NCBI GenBank assembly: GCA_963920705.1
Contig: OY987240.1
Location: 7,094,766-7,158,765, forward strand
Length of the DNA: 64,000 nucleotides
Direction: 5' to 3'
From: Odiellus spinosus
Lineage: Eukaryota > Arthropoda > Arachnida > Opiliones > Phalangiidae
Each line of letters opens with the position of its first letter. Within the stretch, counting starts at the first letter, position 1. The notes beneath the pieces were generated by a model. That model ran no database searches and was not told the DNA's origin. It saw only the letters and a program-made list of their open reading frames with translations. The position numbers were made by a program, and so were the translations under genes. Below, in pieces: positions 43,810 to 54,995 of this stretch.

Positions 43810-44150
43810 TTTACGCAACTTCATGTTTAAAGGAATCTCGAAACGCCATTCAAATTGTTCAAAGAGCGTTTATGCATGCATAACAAGCCCCTGCTATAGC
43901 ATAATTCTTTTCAGCCTCTTTTACAATGTAATAGGTCTAGCTATTCCTATGGGCTTGACCATCTTGTTATTACCCAAAATATTTTGTCAAGGTCGTTAGT
44001 GGCGCGGGTTAATAATAGATGTCAGGAGCGATTTACTTGAAAAATGGATTCGAAGCAGACGAACTTTTGCTACAAAGTTTGGGAGGATGGTTATTGAATC
44101 CGGCCCTCCCATATTCTTATGGAACCTGAATGAATTCTTGTTAAACAATA

Positions 44151-44995
44151 TAGACTGTTAAGACAAAACTAGAAATATCAAAACTCGGTAAAGTCTTATA
44201 AGATATTGGTGGTTAATTATTAAATTTACGAAATTAGGTTCGAAGTAAGTTCTAATTTTTTTTTTCAAATATCTATGAAATGGCGCGTGAACCTACAGAG
44301 ATGTTTAAGCCGGATGTACAGACTAACATGGGCGCGCCCATTGACTTATATGGGCGTGCCAACGGAAACGCGATAAAATAGGTCTATGCGCATCCGGCTT
44401 TGGAAATAGCGCGCCAACATTAGTTTTCTTCACATGTCATTTTTACGTGGAGTGATGACGTCATCACTTCACGTTATAGAAAGATAGCTCGAAATACAGA
44501 TGTAGTTGGGGGAAGGAAAGTAGCTTTACTCCCCTTCCTAAAAAAGGGCAAATTCTTCGTGTTTACGACACCCATGTTTTCGTCGACAGTTGAGAGTTTT
44601 CTCTCTCTCTGGCTGGTGTCCCTGGCGCCATCTGGCGCGAAGACTCCTTTCTCCATTTATTTTTTTTTATTTATTTTTTTGCGCGGTTAAGAATCATTTA
44701 CATTTTTTACGCGGTTACCGAATACTCGATAGGCCATCACTCGCTTTACGTTTATCCAGAATGTCTCGATACTTTTTGTTATATGCTATTTCAATGCAAT
44801 CAGAAACTAACTTTTCTAAGTTTCTTTGAAATGGATTTAGGCTAAGCGAGACTAGTTCGCAACTTTAGCAATTAACTAAAAGTGACCACGAAACCATTCG
44901 TGAGTTTAGATAAGCTTTACGCGTTTTGTAATTCTCCAAATCGTTCAAAAATAACTTGTTATAAAATAACGATAGTTATGAAATAATGAGGAAAA
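44151..44995. other. interval without recognised genes
   Basis: A small imperfect inverted pair AGCCGGATG...CATCCGGCT spans about 44307-44401. A GCGCCATCTG motif is at 44625-44634. ORFs at 44474-44656 and 44590-44829 have no recognised features. Confidence 0.45.
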
Positions 44996-44999
44996 AATA

Positions 45000-45285
45000 T
45001 TTAAAAAAATCTACGACCGCACAAATTTAGTAAAACGTACTTGAAATTCTTAAATTTCTATAGAGTTCCTAGCCCAGCCCAACCTAACCCTACCTTACCC
45101 AACCTATGGGATTTTAACACGGTTATGGTCTAATTAGGATTAGGAGAGTTCAGAAAAATACCTATAAAAACCTACGACCAGCAGAAATTCGGTAAAACGT
45201 ATTTGTAATTTTCAAATCTCCATATTAATATACAAAAGTTCCCAACCCAACCTATGGGATTTTAACAAGGAGATTTGAAAGTTTC
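45000..45285. repeat. direct duplication of about 165 bp with CCTAACC tracts
   Basis: The phrase CTACGACC...GTAAAACGTA...CCCAACCTATGGGATTTTAACA occurs twice. The CCAACCTAACCCTACC tract lies in the first copy. Confidence 0.6.
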
Positions 45286-45360
45286 ATTTAAGTTTTGCTC
45301 CTATTTCTGATGGTCGTAGATCCTTTTAAGTCATTTTTCTGAACTCCCCAGGTCCTAGTA

Positions 45361-46112
45361 AGAGTCTACCCCCATTTGCCCCAATTTCATCTCCTCCAAT
45401 CTCTATTCACCTAATTCCCATCTCGCCCAGTCCTATTTCATCCAATCTCATATCGCCCAATTCCCATTTGGCCTAATCCTATTTCGCCCAATCCCATAAA
45501 ACTCAATTTTCATTTCGCTCAAGTCCCATTTGGCCCAATCCCATTTCCCCTACTATCCATTTCCCTTGATTTCCATCTCGCCAAATAACATTTCGATTAA
45601 TTTCAATTTTGCCCAATTCTTATTTCGCCCAATCGAGTCCCAAGGTAAATGCCTTCGCGAACAATATCCTCTTGATCGGTTCTTTTGATAACCTAACCAA
45701 CCCAACCTACCCTAAACCAGCCCAATCCAACAAATTTCCTTTATTAGTTTTGATAACCTAACCCAACCCAATTTACCCTAATCCAACCCAACAAATTTCC
45801 TTTATTAGTTTTGATAACCTAACCCAACCCAATTTACCCTAACCCAACCCAATCTAAACCAACCTAACATAACCTAATAAAATTAAGAAAAACGGGAAGA
45901 GGATTTTTTAGGTTGGGAATAGATAATTCTGAGCTAACTGATAAAACGATTGGGCGAAGTGGGACTGGGCGAATTGAGACAAGGACTTTTTAGTTTGGGC
46001 GAATTTGGAATCGATAATTTTGGGCCAAATTATAATACGTTTGGGTGAAGTAGAATTGTGCGAAATGCAAATAAATTATTTTTGGGCCAAAATGCTTTGG
46101 GCGAAATATTTG
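45361..46112. mobile_element. foldback-like element with TTAGG-like core (copy 2)
   Basis: Left arm 45370-45640 (CCCATTTCGCCCAAT units), then CCTCTTGATCGGTTC, core 45680-45890 (CCTAACCCAACCCAA with CCTTTATTAGTTTTGATAA), and right arm 45895-46112 in inverse orientation. It matches 3993-4745 along its length in reverse complement, including the non-repetitive stretch. Confidence 0.7.
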
Positions 46113-46154
46113 CTAGAAAGGTGTACATACCCTAACGGTCCCATAGCCAGTATT

Positions 46155-47437
46155 ATTTACGGGTCGGAATATCGTAATTTCCCCCTAACTGCTGTTAATT
46201 AAATGAAATAAACGATTTCAAATTTTATATTGTATTCTTTATCTCCCATTGTATAATCATCGATAAAAAATTGTCGGATAAATGGAATTCTATCCAATGG
46301 GAATGGAATATTATAGTTCAATCAATTGGGAATATATATTTTCTAATTCGATCCGTTGGGAATTCGACCCGATGGGATTCTATCCAATGGGTATATAACT
46401 ATTACAAGCGCTATATTGAAATGCAGAAATAGTATGACTGGCTCGAATTTATACTTACAATCAAACTTAACCAAACTTTAGAAATTAAGTTAAATATAAA
46501 TACCGGGTTTCAAAATTGTTTGAAAATTTTGGCATGGTGATTCCGAAAATAAATTCAAAAACTGTTCCTTTTTAGCTACAAGTTTCCCTTTAAAATTGGC
46601 AAATTTCAGTGTTTTTTCCCCAAATAATATGTAAGATGTTATTAACAAGTAAAAAGTCTGCGGTATAGTGTTTTTCTAAAATATTGCTTGTCATTATTAC
46701 ATAATTTATTAATTGTACCTGTACCAGCAAACAGAAATCTCGTAAAACCCCGATTCTTAACGGGAGAGTTTAGCATACTCCCTATTATTGCAATATTTAA
46801 GTTTTAATTTTATTGCTAGTTTAATATTTTTTTACTGTTGGACCATGTTAATTGAATAGCAGCGTCGTGCTGCCATGTAACTGTTAAATGTATAGCAGCG
46901 GCTTGCTGCTGCTGCTGACCTGCCATGGCGATTCGCCCTATCATGGTGGACCATCCCCTGCCATGGTGATCGTCCCCTAAAATGTTGGACACCAGGTGTC
47001 TTAGTATATATATTTATAGAACGTAGGATCCTAAGGCGTAATTAATACAGTTAAAGGCTGAGGTATAAAAAATCTAAATAAATTAGATCAGACCCTTAAA
47101 AAAGGATAAATTTGACCCTATTTATTGAACTTAAAAAAATAATTAAATTTACCCTATAATTTAAAAAAAAAACCTAAATTTATGACAGTCGGTGCAATGG
47201 TATATACCCATTGGATAGAATCCTATTGGGTCGAATTCCCAATGGATCGAATTAAAAAATATATTTTCCCAAATGATCGAACTATAATGTTCCAATCCCA
47301 TTGAATAGAATTCATTTATCCGACAATTTTTTATCGATGATTATACAATGGGAGATAAAGAATACAATGTAAAATTTAAATTAGTTTAGTTCATCTAATT
47401 AACAGCAGTTAGGGGGAAATTACGATACTTCGACCCC
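46155..47437. mobile_element. element with about 245-bp inverted arms containing ATTGGGTCGA units
   Basis: 46155-46400 and 47195-47437 are reverse complements: ATCGTAATTTCCCCCTAACTG, GTATTCTTTATCTCCCATTG, TCGATAAAAAATTGTCGGAT and then CCAATGGG-type units. The 46401-47194 interior is non-coding, and its left part is the dispersed repeat also found at 41590-41800. No transposase inside. Confidence 0.8.
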
Positions 47438-47479
47438 TTTCCCTTACCAAAAAATAAGTTTGCGAAGAACTACTTAAGT

Positions 47480-48421
47480 TGGTATTAGGAACAAATGCGT
47501 ACTTATATACAACTTAAATAAGTATCTTAAAAATATCCAAAATTCATTTGGACCACTAAACGAAAACTTAAAACGAACGAAATAAAAACTAACTTATTAC
47601 CCAAAATCCACTTGTTACTAACCAAATACTGACAACTTAAAACTAACTCAAAACGGACCAAAAATATACAACATACAATCAACTTAATACTAAACCAATA
47701 TAGACTACTTATAACGAACTTAATTCTAACAGAATTTAGGCTATTAAAACCAACTCAATACTCACCAAATATAAACTACTTAAAACCAAGTTAAAACGGA
47801 CCAAACATACGCAACTTACAACAAACTTGCCATTCTAAGAAGACTTAAATCCAACTTAATACTTGCCATTCATAGAAGACTTAAATCCAACTCAATCCGG
47901 ACTTAACCCCAACCACTTAGGAGCAACTTAATACTTACACTGATAGATCACTTAAAAACAACCAAAAGTATACATTACCCAACACAAATCAATTTATTAC
48001 AAAGCTTCTAATATCAACAATCTTCACACCTCCCCTTAAAACCATTATGCAAGAGAACGAATGTAAATTGATTTCAATTAAACCACTTAAATATTTTAAA
48101 AAGCATTTTATTTGATTCTCAAAAGCAAAAATTATCAAGAACTTAAACGGAAGAAATAAATATAGCAGAATATTAAAATATGTTTAGGCATATAGACAAT
48201 TTAAAAATGTGGTAAAAGAGTTTTTTACATATATGCCTAGTATTGACGTTTAAAAGTTTGTTGCTCAAATTGTCACAAAAATGATTAAATTTCTATGCTG
48301 AGCTGTAGAAAAGGTAGCTTCGTTGAATGTGCGTTTAGCTTCTATCAGGTTCTGCTGAGAATAAAAATTAATTCATATCATTATAACTATTCCAGTTTGA
48401 AAAATCGAAATATATATTTAA
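47480..48421. repeat. low-complexity degenerate repeat and unassigned AT-rich sequence
   Basis: 47480-47990 repeats ACTTAAAACNAACTTAATAC-like phrases every 35-45 bp with heavy divergence. The remainder to 48421 has no recognised feature. Confidence 0.5.
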
Positions 48422-49519
48422 GGTAAATCTATACGGTTGAACTGAAAAATTACGGTCTGTTGAACAGAGTTCTATGCGTATATTTATATATATGGGCTAT
48501 AAACTTAATATTGAAATTAGGATGTAATTAGGGTCAAATAAGTGGTTTCCTTAATTCATGTTTTAACATACTCAATGGTTTAATGGGAAATGCTAATAGG
48601 ACTTGGTCGAGGAATATCTTAAAATGAGCGCAAACCTTTTGCCGATTTGATCAGAGAAACGAAAATTGATAATTCGTTTTTTAATCAGTTTATTAGACGA
48701 TTAAAACGGCCTCTTTTGACAAAACTTAAAATGATGACTTAAAAATTATGCCGTTAATTGTAATTTAATTTATCTTTTACAAATACTACTAAAAAAACAT
48801 TCCGTTTCCGAGAAAAAGTCAAAGGAATTATTTACACCATTTTTTGAGCGAGATATTACCCAACAACAAAACTTGGGTCAATTAATTTAGTTAAGCCTAC
48901 TGCACATTACACCGTTTTGATAGCGTGCGCGTCGTGGCGCGGCGCGGCGTTTTAAGGCTGCTTTTCCGCCGAAAGTTACCGATTTAAAACACTAGATGGC
49001 GCTCAACATCGAACACGGGATCCCCTTTTCGTTGGGATATAGAGAAGAAGAAAACATTTGACGGTCGTAACGACCGCCGCACAAATGGATCTCATCTATT
49101 GCAAAGAAAGGGTCATAGTTCCCCTTTCTAAGCGGGAGAAAATATTTTCTCCGTTTTGGAAACACCGTCTACCTCTGGCGGGTTTTATTCGGAACTAAAA
49201 CTCTGGGATAACTCAATTATTTAAAATTAATCAAGCGTAATTTTCGCTTAACATCTAAAAAAAGGTGTGATTTCGATCTATGATTTGAGATTATTTTTAC
49301 GATGATACGGTATTTAGAAATGAAATTACAGGCCGATAACTTGAACTTCAATTTTTCACAAAAAGTTAAATTTTGAATTTAAACCTAAATATCTTTTAAA
49401 ATAATAAAGATAAAAGAATCAAAAGTACTCAAATCATACGTACACATGTTCTGAACAAAATGCCACATTTCACGGCCCAATCGGCTGGCTAGTTCTACAA
49501 AACGGTAGGATGAAAGGGA

Positions 49520-49624
49520 GTCATGTAAGGTCAAATCTTAGTTGACTTTGGATAATTATAACTAATGATCCAAAGTCATGTAAGGTCAAATCTTAGTTGA
49601 CTTTGGATAATTATAACTAATGAT
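49520..49624. repeat. recent 55-bp tandem duplication
   Basis: GTCATGTAAGGTCAAATCTT plus the following 35 bases is present twice in a row, without differences for about 50 bp. Confidence 0.9.
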
Positions 49625-51453
49625 CCCAATATTTCATAAGAAAAAATCTAGCACCAATACTTTAAGCAGACATTTTTCTATAATATATGAAAGCCTGGTA
49701 TTACTAACTGTAATAAACTGTATAAAAATTTGATATAACCAAAGCACAAAATCGTCGTTTTAAGGGAAAAAGAGCCTTAACGCCATCAGCTTCGTTGGTA
49801 GGTAGGTCGCGACTCGCGCCCCGCAACGGGATGAAAGTTCACATTTTCGCAACTGCGTTCTGCTCAAAAATGGATTCGGATTCTGAAAACGACGACTTGA
49901 CTCTTGCCATAATTTTAAGTAGAAGAGGCAGAAAGCGCAAAAATACTTAACAAGGCGGAAAAGGCTCTAGGAATTTAATAACTTATTGATTGAATTTAGA
50001 ATAGAAAATCAAGATTTTTATTTCCAATATTTTCGTATGTATCCCTCCACAATGGATCATCTGCTAAGTCTAGTGGGCCCTAAGCTCAAAAAAATTCATA
50101 CTCAATTTCGTGAACCTATTTCTGAAAAAGAGCGTCTAGCAATAACGTTAAGGTGAGCCAAAATATATTGTATACTTATTTAATTCAAAACATCCATCAT
50201 AACAAACTTTGATTAAGGTTTGAAACAGATATTTGGCCACCGGAGATAGCATGCAGACCGTATCATTCAATATGAGAGTCGGAAGATCCACTACTTCACA
50301 AATTATCAGAGAAACATGCAGGGCTCTATGGGATGCGCTACAGCGCCAATATCTTCCTCAACCATCTCTTGTCAAGTTTTCTTCAATTAGTAAACACTTT
50401 TGGCACAAGTGGCAATATCCAAATTGTTTGGGTGCCATCGATGGTAAACATATTCGAATTCAGGTAATCTCTAGATTCTTTGAAACCATTTTTAATCGTT
50501 TTGAAAAGGTGTGAAAAAAAAAACTCTTGGTAAAAAAATGGGATAATTCGCTTGAAAACTAGATTTGTAAAAAGTAGATTAGAAAACGGTTTGAAAAAGG
50601 TTTCATGGAGCTTATCGATTTTCCTAGTGTTAGTTCCACCTTAAACAAGCAACACTTAAAAAGCTTAATTTGAGATTGTTTTTCAGGCCCCCGCCCCACA
50701 ACTCTGGCAGTGATTTCTTCAATTACAAAAAGTACTTCAGCATAGTTCTGTTGGCTATTTCTGACGCTCAATATAGACTAGTCACTGTGGATATTGGCGA
50801 TAGCGGACACCATAGTGATTCAGGAATATTAACAAATACTGCGTTTTGGAAAGCCCTGACAGCAACAAAGTAGAGATTCCTCCATCCGCACCTTTACCTG
50901 GTACAAACCGCATATGTTCATAGATGGTGGCTTTCCCCGCAACAAGTATGTTATACTATATTATATAATTAGAGTATGTTATTGTACAATCATATTATAT
51001 AATCAATCATCATTCTATATACGAGCTTAGTTTTTTGATGCGTCCTTATAACCGCCCTAATTTACCAAAAGAGCAAAACATTTTCAACTATCGATTATCA
51101 CGGGCAAGGCGAATATTGAAGAACACGTTTGGAATTTTAGCAGCAAGGTTTGGAATAAATAAATGTGTACATTATAAACATTTTTAAACCACGTAATTAA
51201 TCCATTTGGTGGAGAATCCTCCGAGCCATTATTGCGTCGGAGGAAACCACATTGGAAGTAGTGAAAGCCATATGTGTGAATTGTTTTAAACAAAGAGTTG
51301 AAATGTGAAAATAAATACTGCCCACCTAACTTTGTAAATAGGGAACATCAAGATGGTAATATCATTCCTGCGGAATGGAGACAGGAAACTTGTGTAGATA
51401 ATGTAGCTAACATGAGAAAATTAGGTCGTCATAGTGCTAGAAACTTTGCTGTA

Positions 51454-51935
51454 GGTCCATTGGACCGACAGTCCCAATCGACCGACCGTCCCAATGGACC
51501 GACAAAAACCCGCACTTCGTGCGGGTTTTTGTCGGTCCATTGGGACGGTCGGTCGATTGGGAATGGAAACGGCTGTAGGTCCATTGGACCGACAGTCCCA
51601 TGGATCTAACCTAACAATACATAGGGAAATAAGACAGCAATGCTAGAGAAAACCGTAAGGCTTTATTCACAACATAATATTTATGGGGAAAAAACGGCAA
51701 GCCGCCAATCTGCCAGTTCCATTTTTCGTTTAAGCCGTTTTCGGTCCATTGGGAAAAGCGCCTTCGGGTTAGTTTCTTTTATCCGTTTGGCGGTTTTCGG
51801 TCCATTGGGAAAAGCGCCTTCGGGCTAGTTTCTTGGTCCATTGGGAAAAGCGCCTTCGGGCTAGTTTCTTTTATCTGTTTGGCGGTATTCGAGTCTGTCG
51901 AATGGAATTGTCGGTCCATTGGGAGGACACCAGAA
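51454..51935. mobile_element. insertion carrying CCAATGGACCGAC repeats and a perfect 44-bp hairpin
   Basis: Transposase sequence reads up to RHSARNFA and resumes at RESEKIRVKL, so about 480 bp are inserted. The insert holds the hairpin 51472-51562, a second GTAGGTCCATTGGACCGACA at about 51570, a short CTAACCTAAC tract, and three copies of GGTCCATTGGGAAAAGCGCC (about 51743-51865). Ends and target duplication are not clear. Confidence 0.75.
51472..51562. repeat. perfect inverted repeat, 44-bp arms, 3-nt loop
   Basis: The left arm 51472-51515 and right arm 51519-51562 are exact reverse complements with loop TTC. The inner part is AAAAACCCGCAC/GTGCGGGTTTTT. A degenerate relative is at 42036-42058. 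Confidence 0.97.
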
Positions 51936-53076
51936 AGCCGACCAGGGAAAGCGAAAAAATTCGTGTGAAACTAACAAATTTTTTCAGTTCTGAAATTGCT
52001 AGTGTATATTGGCAAGATTTTCAAATATGAAGTTCGAAAAATTTTATTTACACTAAAATGAATATGATGTGATGTGAAAGTGTGCATTAAAAATTAAAAT
52101 ATATGTCAAATAATTTCATTCAGAACCATATTCTAGTTCAAACTAAATGTCCAATATTTTTTCGAGCTAAACCTTGTTTTTTCGGTTCCAGCGCCTCTAT
52201 TCGGGAAACCAATGACATGCAGTATAGCCCAACTGATGACTGGGTTTTATACTCGCTTGGATTTTTTTCCTGGCAGCAATATTCTATAGAATTTCAACTT
52301 TTCAAGCTCTTAATCTAATTTTTTTCTTTTCGTATTTGGTTGGCTCTTAACTGGCCTGTTCTCATCCAACGAACTTGCATCACTAAAATAATTTCAGATT
52401 TATTAAATGTGTTTAGGGGCTATTACCTTCAAGGCTTTTAGAGGAAGCTGCAGCAGGTAAAGAGTTAAGTAAGCAAGCATCATGTATGGTACAAGCCTAA
52501 GTTTTCAGTGTTTAATCTTTTTTACATAATATTTCGAACAGATAATTAGTTAAATTCCTCTAAATGCCTTGCTATAATTATAGAAATATAAGCTTAAATC
52601 CAGAAGACTGATCATCGTTGAACGCTTGACCATCACAACTAATTTCTAGATCTGGTGGGATTATAAAAACTGTAGCCTTAGATGTTTCATTATCAGTTAC
52701 ATCACCTCCACCTTCTGATAGATCCGAATAAGTGTTTTCATCAGTTGAATCGTCTTGGTAGTTGGAAATGGTACTAGAAAAGTGAATAGAAAGTTAACAT
52801 ATACTTTTCGAGACTTTCAGAAGCCAGTTTATAACCTTTTGTGCTTAATATGATCATTCAATAAGCTCAACTGGGAGGCAATAGCCTCTGACCCTGTAGG
52901 CAAATTTACCATCTTCTTTTCCCTGGTGTAACGATCTCTTATAGTTTTCCACCTTTTTGATTCGACTTTTACAGGGATAAATTTTTAGTTTAACTTGATT
53001 AAGAATTAGGTTATATTGAAAGAAAACCTTTGTTATTTCTAAAATGTTTAGAAATATATTCGTACCACATTATAGG

Positions 53077-53760
53077 CAGTGGCGGCGGAACGGGTGGGGA
53101 CAGGGGGACATTGTCCCCCCTCAATTAAACCAGGTGGGGACAACCAATATACGTGTCCCTCCCCAAATTGTTCAGTCAATACTCTGATTAATCTCAGAAT
53201 ATAATTGAATTCAATGAATTATAAGAAAAATCAGTCTATAATCTCAACCTGTTTGGAGTTTTTAAGAAAATAATATAATATAATAATAAAAATTATAAAG
53301 AGACTGTCTTTAAATAAGGTATATGATTTATTTCTACGCGAGTCCGTCTGTAGAAGAGCGATAGTACAACCAAGAAGGATCAGACAAGGAGAGGAAAAGT
53401 GGGAACGGCGCGGTTCCTACTGCGTCGGCCTAAACTCCCACTCTGGGAGAACGGGGGACAGACGGGGGTAGAGTTGTCACGTGGGTAAAACGGATCCTTT
53501 ATGAGACGCGTAGTAGCCGACGACGCTAGCGACCACGTGACAACAGTTTACCTCGAGAATTTCCTATCCACCTTTCCAACCGAGTGGGAGGTTGGCTCTT
53601 CTCTCTCTAACTCAACGCAGCCCCACTTTTCCTCTCCTTGTCTGACCCTTCTTGGTACAACCATAGCCTTCAGGTATATTGGTCTTGAGCAACTTGTTTC
53701 CAAGTTCTTTAACGAAAAATGTCCCCCCCCCCCCAAAATAAGAACCGTCCGCCGCCACTG
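53077..53760. mobile_element. hAT-type MITE with 8-bp TSD, carrying a nested family A MITE
   Basis: Its ends are CAGTGGCGGCGGA and the complement TCCGCCGCCACTG. ATTATAGG is duplicated at 53069-53076 and 53761-53768. The 8-bp duplication and CAGTG start are typical of hAT MITEs. Without the nested element it is about 393 bp. The TGTCCCCCC and GGGGGACA tracts near the ends extend the inverted repeat. Confidence 0.92.
53371..53654. mobile_element. MITE family A, copy 3 (TSD GTACAAC)
   Basis: Its ends are CAAGAAGGATCAGACAAGGA and the complement. GTACAAC stands at 53364-53370 and 53655-53661. Open frames over this region on both strands are properties of the element. Confidence 0.93.
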
Positions 53761-54651
53761 ATTATAGGAATAGCCAAGGCTTCGCAAGATCAGCTCTCTA
53801 GTATCAGTTTGTACTAAAATCATATAACTAACCTGTTGATAACAGTTCTTTGGATATATCTGACCATAATCCTTTATTTTAAAATCTTTGAAATCTGCTC
53901 TTCTCAAATCATAGATTTTGAGGCCTTCTCATCGCTTCAATAAGCTTTTCATCAAATTCCGCCACTTCAATTTCATCTGTGTAGTCGTAAGTTTTTACCA
54001 AAAAAAAAAAAAAAAAAAAAAAAAACGAAGCGCACGCCCCCAAAGCTCGGATTTCGAAGCTTTGGCGTTTGGCGACGTTTCCTTCGCGCCGAGGTGACGG
54101 CGTTTTGAAAACGCCGCGCCGTGCCACGACGTACACGCTCTCAAAACGGTGTAATGTGTAGTAGGCCTAATATCTTACACAAAAGTGGAAATAAATGCTA
54201 TATTATTTAAGTTTATCTTATAGTGCTTAAAATAAGAATTAAATCATACGACATAGTTTTGAAATCATCGTTCAAAGTTTTGCCAAAAGAAGTATTTTCA
54301 AATCGTTTAATTTATTGATTAAAAAAATTATTTTTTCTCTGCTCCAATCGGCAATATTTTATGTTAATTTTAAGACATTCCTCGACCGAATCCGATTAGC
54401 ATTTTCTATTAAACCATTGAATACTGTGAATTAGGGAAAAATACCTAATCGACCCTAATTGCATTTTATTTTATAGATAAGTTTATAAGCCCAATAATGT
54501 GAAACTCTGCCAAATATACTAAAAAATAATGTAGCTATAAAATAAAAAACCTTCACGTCGATACCTAGTCCAGAAATCAAGATATGATGGGTTGAACAGA
54601 CCGTACTTTTCGGTTCAACCGTATAGCTTTACCTTAATTTTGTACTGTTAA

Positions 54652-54988
54652 CAGAAGCCGATGAAACCCTCCTTTGAAGTCTACTACTCCAATGTTCCAT
54701 ATAGTGCTCCTCTCTGTATGGGTAAAATTCCCAATTTTACGAGTTAGAAGGGGTCCTACTTCATCCCCCCTGTCTACGGAAAATTGGAAATTCTCTCTCT
54801 CCACAAACGATGACGTTTTTTGGACGAACTCCAAGGCTGCTAGAGATATTCGCTCGACGAGCTCCCGCTCCGAAAACATCTACCGTTAGGAGGCGTACGA
54901 ATCGCGCCTTTTGAGAATAACCCATACAGAGAGGGGTAGACAAGACCCGGGAGTAATAGACTTCAAAGGAGGGTTTCATCGGCTTCTG
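54652..54988. mobile_element. 337-bp MITE, TSD CTGTTAA
   Basis: The ends are 32-bp perfect inverted repeats beginning CAGAAGCCGATGAAACCCTC. CTGTTAA stands at 54645-54651 and 54989-54995. It lies just outside the right end of the Harbinger element. Confidence 0.93.
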
Positions 54989-54995
54989 CTGTTAA

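Larger units (their letters stand above)
49870..52030 (+). pseudogene. Harbinger DDE transposase (HARBI1-like), multi-exon, decayed
   Basis: A short acidic ORF starts at 49870. A core exon ending at 50152 contains YPSTMDHLLSLVGPKL and EKERLAITLR. It splices to 50229 (phase kept) to give LATGDSMQTVSFNMRVGRST. That exon ends with the first catalytic motif CLGAIDGKHIRIQ at 50463. The next exon (from 50687) has NSGSDFFNYKKYFSIVLLAI and DIGDSG, but only after a one-base insertion. Further shifts precede [20 protein letters not shown] (51042-51101) with the third catalytic region. The tail reads YCPPNFVNREHQDGN and, beyond an insert of about 480 bp (51454-51935), KLTNFFSSEIASVYWQ and a stop at 52028. 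It is inactive. Confidence 0.88.
52578..54000 (-). pseudogene. Harbinger accessory MADF/SANT-like protein
   Basis: Three exons are read on the minus strand. The first (about 54000-53833) has FDEKLIEAMRRPQN, then frame changes through LRRADFKDFKI and WSDISKELLST. The second (about 52984-52836) has VESKRWKTIRDRYTREKK, the core MADF signature. The third (52773-52578) is acidic and Ser/Asp-rich (SDLSEGGGDVTDNETS) and ends at a stop at 52578. The exon 2-3 splice keeps frame. At least two small indels in exon 1 and the hAT MITE in intron 1 mark decay. Such proteins help Harbinger transposases enter the nucleus and bind element ends. Confidence 0.75.
48422..54633. mobile_element. PIF/Harbinger element with about 530-bp terminal inverted repeats
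   Basis: The arms 48422-48954 and 54107-54633 are diverged reverse complements. Landmarks are GGTAAA...TATACGGTTGAAC at the tip, TACGGTCTGTT, GGGAAATGCTAA, TTGATCAGAG-like segments and the inner CACATTACACCGTTTTGA...GTCGTGGC...CGGCGCGGCGTTTT. Both ends read TTAAGG...CCTTAA, which allows a 3-bp (ATT) or TTAA target duplication. Inside are a transposase (plus) and a MADF-type gene (minus), the usual two proteins of this superfamily. Three later insertions lie within it. Confidence 0.75.

Noticed and set aside
53501-53907. ORFs on both strands at 53.5-53.9 kb
   Set aside because: They run through the nested MITE and hAT MITE, and only the part beyond 53833 belongs to a gene (MADF).
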